This document shows positions 57,549 through 64,000 of a DNA stretch of 64,000 nt, one piece after another. A program made the translations under genes and the position numbers. The stretch lies in the NCBI RefSeq assembly GCF_012489685.1, contig NC_080043.1, forward strand, positions 45,337,127 to 45,401,126, in the 5' to 3' direction. Numbering within the stretch: position 1 is the stretch's first letter; each line of letters begins with the position of its first letter. Origin of the DNA: Lotus japonicus (Eukaryota > Streptophyta > Magnoliopsida > Fabales > Fabaceae). The notes under the pieces were generated by a model. That model was not told the origin of the DNA. It saw only the letters and a program-made list of their open reading frames with translations, and ran no database searches.

Positions 57549-58974
57549 TGGGTGGCCGCATGACAGAGGAGGAGAGGCAAGCCCACATTGAGGCAAGGAT
57601 CCAAGAGGGTATCACCCTCCGCTTCGTGAACAAGAAGTTGAGAATGCCAACCGAACTCTTCGGGAACTAACTTCGGGGTCCATGAGCTTTGACTATCCCG
57701 GAAGTATTGTCATTCCCGAAGGGGTGGGGAACTCTGAGTTGAGACCGACATTCATCAACACGGTGAGCCAAAGCCAATATGGTGGAGGTTCCTCGGAAGA
57801 TCCTCATGCTCATATGGAGAAGTTCATCCGGAATTGCAACACTTATCAGATGGTGAATGTTTCTTCAGAAGCAATCCGGTTGAGTCTTTTTCCCTTCTCT
57901 TTGAAGGACGCAGCAGAGGAATGGTTGAATTCACAACCTCAAGGGAGTCTCACTACTTGGGAAGACCTTGCAGAAAATTTCACAACGAGGTTCTTCCCAA
58001 GGTCCCTCTTGATGAAATTGAAGAATGACATCATGATGTTCACACAATCCTCAGATGAAAATCTTTATGAGGCTTGGGAGCATTTCAAGAAGCTTTTGAG
58101 GAAATGTCTTCAACACAATCTCACCCAAGCTGAATGTGTGGCGATGTTCTATGATGGGTTACTATACTCATCACGGTTTGGCTTGGACGCGGCTTCAAGT
58201 GGGGAGTTCGATGCTCTTCCCCCACAAGCGGGGTATGATTTGATAGAGAAAATGGCGAGGAGAGCCATGAACTCCGAGAATGAACGCCAAATCCGAAGAA
58301 GTTCTTTTGAAGTGGAAACTTATGACAAGCTCATAGCCTCCAACAAGAAACTCTCCGAGGAAGTAGCGGAAATGCGGAAACATATACAGTATACCAAGTC
58401 AATTGGAGCGAGAGTAACTAGTTTGGAGTGCAAATCTTGTGGTGAATCTCATGATAGTAACCAGAGTACTGTCAATGATGATGTTAGCAAGGTCAGAACA
58501 TTGACTCAGGGAGGAAAAGCTCCAACCCCAGAACAAGGTCCTCTTGACCAGCCGCAGATTGTTGTAAAGACGATTGGTAAGAAGAGTCTTGAAGAGCTGA
58601 TTGAAGGATTTATTGATCATTCAGCGAGCAATTACAAGTGCCACGAGTTGGCCATAAAGAGCTTGGCGAGTCAATTGGGACAGCTAGCGAAACAAATGTC
58701 CGAAAATCACCAAGGTAAGTTCTCTTCCGAAACTTTAACTTTAACCGAGCAAGAAAATACCGCTGTTGTTTCCACTAGGAGTGGAAGAGTGTTACATGAA
58801 CCAGAGGAAAAAATTGAGGGAGAGAAAAATGAGGAAGCTGGGGTAGAAAGAGATGAGGGTGTTATAAAGGAAAGAGTTAGAGAGCCCACTAGGACTCGGG
58901 TTGTAAACACTCATATCCCTGAGCTCCGCAAGATTCCATTTCCCAAGGCTTTGGTGAAAAAAAAATTGGGATAA
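57549..58974 (+). pseudogene. A2 gag
   Basis: It starts at the ATG at 57549 (MGGRMTEEERQAHIEARIQE) and changes frame near 57620-57635 into the long gag frame. The gag core is intact: LRPTFINTVSQSQYGG, LSLFPFSLKDAAEEWLNS, TTWEDLAENFTTRFFPRS, NLYEAWEHFKKLLRKC, FDALPPQAGYDLIEKM. The knuckle variant at about 58427-58460 keeps C-X2-C-X3-H but its last Cys is replaced (CKSCGESHDSNQS), unlike A1. The frame closes with a stop just after a run of nine A at 58957-58965. Removing or skipping one A leads directly into the protease frame. Confidence 0.9.
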
Positions 58975-59680
58975 ACAATTTTCTAAGTTCTTGGAGGTTT
59001 TTAAGAAACTCCATATTAATATCCCTTTTTCTGAAGCCTTGGAGCAAATGCCAATCTATGCTAAGTTCATGAAAGAAATCCTCAGTAAGAGAAGGAAGTT
59101 GAGTGAGGTCGATGAAACTATCTTGATGACCGAAGAGTGTAGTGCCATTTTGCAAAGGAAGATGCCTAAAAAGAGGAGAGATCCCGGGAGTTTTACTATT
59201 CCGGTGGAGATAGAGGGGTTAACTATGGCAGAAGCCTTGTGTGATTTAGGAGCAAGTATCAACTTGATGCCGCTTAGTATGTTTAAAAGGTTGAACTTAG
59301 GTGAGGTTACCCCAACTATGATTTCTTTGCAAATGGCGGATAGGTCCTTAAAAACCCCCTACGGGATCATTGAAGATGTTGTGGATAAGTTTGTCTTCCA
59401 AGTGGATTTTGTCATTTTAGACATGGAAGAAGACTCTAAAGTTCCTCTCATATTGGGGAGACCATTCTTAGCCACAGGTGAGGCTGAGATTAAAGTGGCT
59501 AAGGGAACTCTAACTTTGAAAGTGGGTGAAGAGGAGGTCCTCTTCAATATCTTTGACTCCCTAAAACACCGAGCGGATGATGAAGTTTTTCGGTGTGAAG
59601 TGGTTGATGAGCTTGTGTGTGAAGAGTTTGCAGGATATCTATTAAGGACCCTTTGGAAACAACAATCATGGAGGGGTTAG
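58966..59680 (+). pseudogene. A2 aspartic protease region
   Basis: This frame is entered after the A9 run. It aligns with the same region of A1: FKKLHINIPFSEALEQMPIY, TEECSAILQRKMPKKRRDPG, the active-site DLGASINLMPL near 59245, and VPLILGRPFLAT near 59440-59475. After the protease it continues for about 60 residues and ends at 59680, overlapping the start of the RT frame by 28 bases. The Asp-Leu-Gly form, rather than Asp-Thr/Ser-Gly, is also seen in A1 and so is a lineage feature, not damage. Confidence 0.9.
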
Positions 59681-61384
59681 AAATAGAGGACCAAAATCTT
59701 GAGAGTGAGCTTGACTCCTTGTACCATGAGGTGAATGCTACTCTATCTCAATTAGAATCTGTCTCATCTCTTGCCACCAAAAGCATTTGGAAAGAAGAAT
59801 TAACTAGGGATGAGGAGATTCCAATTGAGGAGAAGAGTGAGCTCAAGCCACTCCCTTCCTCTCTCAAGTATGCTTATCTTGAGGAAGGTGAGAATAAACC
59901 TGTTATTTTGAGTAGTGCTCTCACACCTTTAGAAGAGGAGAAACTCCTCAGAGTTTTGAGGGATCACAAGTCAGCTTTGGGTTGGACTATTGATGATATC
60001 AAAGGTATTAGTCCTGCGATATGCATGCATAAAATTTTGTTGGAAGAAAATTACAAACCTATAGTCCAACCTCAAAGAAGACTTAACCCTTCCATGAAGG
60101 ATGTGGTGAGGAAAGAGATAATTAAATTGCTTGATGCAGGTGTGTTTTATCCAATTTCGGATAGTGAATGGGTAAGTTCCGTTCAAGTGGTTCCCAAGAA
60201 AGGAGGCATCACTGTGGTTGCCAATGAGAACAATGAGTTGATTCCCACTCGTCAAGTGACGAAGTGGAGGGTTTGTATGGACTATCGAAGGCTGAATTCG
60301 GTAACTAGAATGGATCACTTTTCTTTGCCTTTCATAGATCAAATGCTTGATAAGTTGGCTGGGCACCAATACTACTGTTTTCTTGATGGTTATTCCGGAT
60401 ACAACCAAATTTGTGTTGCACCGGAAGACCAAGAGAAGACGGCATTCACTTGCCCTTACGGCGTGTTTGCCTATAAGAGAATGCCATTTGGGCTTTGCAA
60501 TGCCCCAGCTACTTTCCAAAGGTGTATGTTTGCTATTTTCTCTGACTTGATAGAGACTTGCATCGAGATCTTTACGGACGACTTCTCTGTTTTTGGTCCA
60601 AATTTTGATGCTTGTCTAGGGAATTTAGCCTTGGTTCTGAAAAGATGTCAAGAGACCAACTTGGTCTTGAATTGGGAGAAATGCCATTTCATGGTTAGGG
60701 ATGGCATAGTTCTTGGACACAAGGTGTCCGACAAGGGGATTGAGGTTGATAGAGCTAAGATTGAAATCATTGAAAAGCTCCCTCCCCCGACTAACATCAA
60801 GGGTATTAGGAGTTTCCTCGGGCATGCTGGATTTTATAGGCGGTTTATTAAAGAATTTTCCAAATTAGCTAAGCCTATGACCAACTTGCTTAAGAAGGAG
60901 GCACCTTTTACTTTTGATGAGAAGTGTTTGAAAGCTTTTGAGTCGATTAAAGAGAGTTTGGTGACAGCCCCGGTAATTGTTGCTCCGGATTGGTCTCTAC
61001 CATTTGAAACCATGTGTGATGCTAGTGATCTAGCTTTAGGGGTTGTCTTGTGTCAAAAGAAAGAAAGAGTGTTGTATGTGATATACTATGCAAGTAGAGT
61101 GTTGAATGAGGCCCAAAGGAACTACACTACAACTGAAAAAGAGTTGTTGGGTGTAGTCTTTGCTTGTGAAAAGTTTAGGCCTTACATCTTGGGTTTTAAA
61201 GTAATTGTTCATACTGACCATGCTGCTTTGAGGCATTTGTTTGCTAAACAGGACTCTAAGCCAAGGTTGATTCGATGGGTCTTACTCCTTCAAGAGTTTG
61301 ACCTTGAGATCATTGACCGGAGAGGCAAGGACAATAGCGTGGCAGACCATTTGTCAAGATTGGAAGGTGGGGCATGCAGCCCAA
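59653..61384 (+). CDS. A2 reverse transcriptase and RNase H (partial pol)
   Basis: A single open frame of about 577 codons is cut at its 3' end by C3. An N-terminal linker is followed by gypsy RT (RVT_1): [33 protein letters not shown], the first Asp in [32 protein letters not shown], and the active site FTDDF (Thr at the position usually filled by Val or Met) near 60575. RT closes with [13 protein letters not shown] and [15 protein letters not shown]. RNase H follows, with Asp in [13 protein letters not shown], Glu in TTTEKELL, and Asp in [11 protein letters not shown], ending with [10 protein letters not shown] near 61355. Integrase would follow beyond the window. This is the best-preserved gypsy enzyme here. 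Its start is expected to be by frameshift from the protease. Confidence 0.93.
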
Positions 61385-62595
61385 TGAAGGTATGAAAAAC
61401 GGTAGAAAGGGGGGGGGGTTTGAATAACGTTTTCAGTATAAAACTTCCACCTTAAAGATTTTGACAAATCTTTCGAGAACTTAAGTGCTAAAGATAAGAG
61501 ATAGAAAAGCACACAAGGATTTTATCCTGGTTCACTTGATAAATCACTCAAGCTACTCCAGTCCACCCGTTAAGGTGATTTCTTCCTTCTTAGAATGAAG
61601 GCAATCCACTAATCAGGTAAGAGTTACAACTGCACTTGAAACCTACAAGTGACTAACAATTACACTGACTTAGCTCACACTAAGATTCACTCTCTTAGTC
61701 TTCTCTAGGATCCGATCAACCTTGATCTCCTAAAGGAACTAAACAAACTGTTTATCAAAGAATTGTTTACAAGAGACTTGCTTCTAAAAAGCAAATAGTA
61801 AACTCAATGAATTTCAGATGAAAGAAAACTTAGAAGAATATAAGATTGTCTTGCGCGTATGTGAATGCTTCTAGCCGTTTCTTTCAGTCTTCAGCCTCTT
61901 TATATACTCCAAGGATTAGGGTTGAGCGTTGCATGGGAAATGCTACCGTTGGAGGGCAGTTCTGGAAAATCCAGCTTCTGCTGTGGCTGAGAACGTTAGG
62001 TAGGTCGTCAGGAAGGTACATTTGCTTTTGTACTTGGATAGCGACTTGACCTTTAAACCTAGGAGACTTCTGATCAGGGGAATGCTTCATGTTGGAACTT
62101 GTGAAGCCGGTTGATCAGAGTCAGAGGGAAAGCCCAGATCCTCTGACCATTGTTTCTTCTGATTCTGAACTCAGAGGGAAGAACATGGTCTTCAGAGTAT
62201 CTTGCTTCTGGACATCAGAACTTCACTAATCAGCTTCTGGATCTTCAGAGTCTTCTACACCATCAGAACATCTGAGCCTTCAGTGTTTCTTGGTTATCAG
62301 ACTTTCTGGATCTTCAGAGCTTCTCGTGACTGAGTCCACATCAGAGTTTGTATAACTTCAGAACTTCTGAAGCTTTTCCACTGTTCATACTGAACATGGT
62401 GAATGCGAAAGCGTTGCTTGGGTAGCTCTTTATACACAGTGCTTCTGATTTGTGTGAGATTGAGTTGAGGTCAGAGCCTGTAAATAGCACACTCAGAAAA
62501 ACACGTTAGAGTACCACAATTGTTCATATCAAAAGGTTAACTTGTAATCATCAAAACATAGAGTTGTACTACTAGATCAAAACTTTGATCTTACA
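61385..62595 (-). repeat. C3 3' LTR
   Basis: This 1211-bp LTR has TGAAGG...CTTACA ends and aligns over its full length with the C2 3' LTR. The U3 side (about 62100-62360) is dense in TCAGAG and CTTCAGA hexamers. Confidence 0.92.
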
Positions 62596-62609
62596 ATCTC
62601 CCCCTTTTT
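62596..62609 (-). promoter_or_regulatory. C3 polypurine tract
   Basis: On the minus strand this reads AAAAAGGGGGAGAT, directly abutting the 3' LTR start TGTAAGATC. It is the classic plus-strand primer of copia elements. Confidence 0.9.
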
Positions 62610-63332
62610 GATGATGACAAAACTAAGATTTTTGATGAACAATTCTTAAACATTAAACTGAATTCACTCAGAGTTTAGAGATATAGAATAATACTTATCC
62701 TGATGTGAATAGTTTATCTTGCTCATTCTGAATTCAAGTCACTGCTTGATTCTGAGCTTAGCTCCCCCTGAATCTAATACTTGATGAAAACGTTAGTAAA
62801 GTCTAGATTCTGAGCTAAATGATATAAGAGTTCAGAGTGAAAAACTTATGACATAGATGAAAATCGAGTAATCAGAGCGCATAAGTAATCAGAGTCACGG
62901 ACAGGGTATCAGAGTCTTGAGTATCAGAGTCAACTTAGAATCACTTCAGAAGAAGTGATTCCTTGTATTTGCCCAGTGACACATCTATGGTCATGAAGGT
63001 GGAACTCTTAAATTCTCCAAAAGAAAAAAATAAATCACACTAACACATCTTACACATCAAAAACTGGGTTTACTCCCCCTTTTTGTCATAAGCAAAAAGC
63101 TTGGGGTGTGAAAAACTTAGCTTGAAGTACAAGGTACTCCCCCTTAGAGAAGGTCTAAGTTTAAAGGAAATGAAAACGATGCAAGAATCAGAGTTAGGCG
63201 AATTAAATAGAAGAGTTAATGCAAGAGAAGAACGTTTACCACCGGTCAAGTGAGTAAAGAGAAGGGTCAGTTACCAAGAACTTAACCTCGAAAAACCGTA
63301 GGGGCATTAACTTTCAGAGAGAAGGTGAAGCC
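62610..63332. other. C3 region between the polypurine tract and the antisense promoter
   Basis: No ORF of note on either strand. TCAGAG motifs continue to about 62960. A second CTCCCCCTTTTTGTCATAAGC stretch (quoted core CTCCCCCTTTTTG near 63073) resembles a duplicated polypurine complement and is retained by C2 near 25950. Confidence 0.6.
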
Positions 63333-63341
63333 TATATAAAG
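63333..63341 (+). promoter_or_regulatory. TATA box of the C3 antisense ORF
   Basis: TATATAAAG lies 61 bp before the ATG at 63394. Position and type agree with C2 (26204), although the bases between them differ. Confidence 0.7.
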
Positions 63342-63393
63342 CGTTGGAGAGAAGGGTAAGCTTCACACGTCGAACAATTTTCAGGAAAGAAAA

Positions 63394-63786
63394 ATGGCAT
63401 CATACATCGTAGCATTAGAAGAGCTGAGGAAGAAGGCCTTTGAGGAGGACTTGTTCCTGAACATCAGGCATCCAGAGGGTGCAACGACCATCGCGGAGCT
63501 GACACGGACACTGCTGGAAGAGGACCTGCGTCCAGAGGTGAAGAGAGACCTAAGGGAATTTCTTGCCTTCGTGGAGGAGGTACAAGAACTCAGCCGGCTT
63601 GAACTCAAGCTGCTGGAAGAAAAAGAGGGTTTGGAAGAGAAGCTCAAGACCTCAGAAGAGATTCTGGAGAGGGATGAGCTAAAGGACAGGCTCAGCAACA
63701 TCCAGTATGCACTGGAGCGTCTGGAGAAGGATAGGTCAGAGCAGCGCCAGGAGTGCAGAAGAATGAGGAGAGATCCTCCATTCTAG
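63394..63786 (+). CDS. Antisense accessory ORF of C3, intact
   Basis: This intact ORF of 130 residues lies on the strand opposite to the retrotransposon's own genes. The first part (MASYIVALEELRKKAFEEDL, FLNIRHPE) and the middle (LREFLAFVEEVQEL) are conserved with C2. From about residue 65 it is a strongly charged Glu/Lys/Arg/Leu helix with heptad-like Leu spacing, probably a coiled coil, ending in a basic RRMRRDPPF tail. There is no signal peptide or membrane segment. The start is supported by conservation, by an AAAAATGGC context and by the TATA box upstream. AATAAA follows at 63852. The family is unknown to me. It could act on the element itself, but that is speculation. Confidence 0.75.
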   Translation: MASYIVALEELRKKAFEEDLFLNIRHPEGATTIAELTRTLLEEDLRPEVKRDLREFLAFVEEVQELSRLELKLLEEKEGLEEKLKTSEEILERDELKDRLSNIQYALERLEKDRSEQRQECRRMRRDPPF

Positions 63787-63851
63787 ACTTTAGGAAAAAA
63801 ATGTATGATGTAAACATAAAGAATGTATGATGTAAACAGAAAAATATTATG

Positions 63852-63857
63852 AATAAA
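63852..63857 (+). terminator. Poly(A) signal after the C3 antisense ORF
   Basis: AATAAA lies 66 bases after the stop, with an A/T-rich surround. The rest of the window to 64000 holds no other gene. Confidence 0.5.
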
Positions 63858-64000
63858 AGGATTTTTGCAAACATATGTGACACAAATATATATAGATATG
63901 CATAGTAATCACAAACGAACAAAGTAGAATAAGTAAAATAAAAAGAAACAGAGTTAAACAAAAATAAAACAACGTTAAAGAAAAGGAAAAACGAAGAGAT

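Larger units (their letters stand above)
51896..64000 (+). mobile_element. A2: Athila-like Ty3/gypsy element, running off the right edge
   Basis: It consists of a 5' LTR (interrupted by S7), an Asp-tRNA primer site, gag, protease, RT and RNase H in Athila order, up to the insertion of C3 at 61385. The rest (integrase, third ORF, 3' LTR) must lie beyond C3, outside the window. It is related to A1 but more complete. Small frameshifts separate gag, protease and RT. Confidence 0.92.
61385..64000 (-). mobile_element. C3: SIRE-like copia element inserted in A2 pol, partial
   Basis: The element begins TGAAGGTATGAAAAACG at 61385 right after CCCAA (61380-61384), which should be its TSD. The orientation follows from the LTR and the polypurine complement at 62596. 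Only its 3' LTR and 3' internal region, with the antisense ORF, lie in the window. It is closely related to C2 but keeps the region 62596-63040 that C2 has lost. Confidence 0.9.

Overview
This window is a stack of nested retrotransposons from a flowering-plant nuclear genome, most likely a legume (the organism is an inference from element style and MITE termini). I found no host gene, tRNA, rRNA or CRISPR array. Almost every base belongs to an LTR retrotransposon, a solo LTR or a small non-autonomous element. Target-site duplications (TSDs) readable in the sequence fix most boundaries and the relative order of insertion.

Layout. The oldest layer is a decayed SIRE-like Ty1/copia element on the minus strand, here called C1. 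Its pieces run from about 51.3 kb back to the left edge: gag at 51-50.3, 48.9-48.6 and 24.7-24.3 kb, protease joined to the end of RT at 24.3-23.5 kb, RNase H at 21.0-20.6 kb, and a short downstream ORF split between 20.4 kb and 0.2 kb. Inserted into C1 are: (1) G1, a minus-strand Ty3/gypsy chromovirus of Tekay type at 194-20284 (TSD CCTAG) with 4.5-kb LTRs and a gutted 2.6-kb interior; (2) S3, a solo LTR at 20968-23462; (3) C2, a minus-strand SIRE-like copia element at 24706-48601 (TSD TCCTA); (4) S6, a copia-type solo LTR at about 48947-50265.

These insertions were themselves hit. G1 carries solo LTRs S1 (408-4356, TSD TAGTA) and S2 (10586-15010, TSD CTAAG), and S2 carries a 545-bp foldback MITE (10741-11285, 9-bp TSD). 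C2 carries A1, an Athila-like gypsy element on the plus strand (28531-36098, TSD CTTCA) that holds a 365-bp TRIM-like element (33183-33547, TSD GTATT). C2 also carries solo LTR S4 (40253-44014, TSD ATACC) and the truncated LTR S5 (about 45714-48013).

The right-hand 12 kb is a second plus-strand Athila-like element, A2 (51896 onward). Its 5' LTR holds solo LTR S7 (52146-56279, TSD GGAAT). A2 has readable gag, protease, RT and RNase H, and is cut at 61385 by a third SIRE-like copia element, C3, which runs off the right edge.

The most interesting items are: a 129-130-codon ORF on the antisense strand of both SIRE-like elements (C2 and C3), each with its own TATA box and poly(A) signal; tRNA-type A- and B-box matches straddling the LTR/primer-site junction of the TRIM; the Mutator-type foldback MITE; and young-looking LTRs on G1 around a defective interior, which suggests mobilisation in trans. 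Deletion, in-frame stops and frameshifts affect every polyprotein seen, so no element here looks autonomous, although C3 is mostly outside the window.
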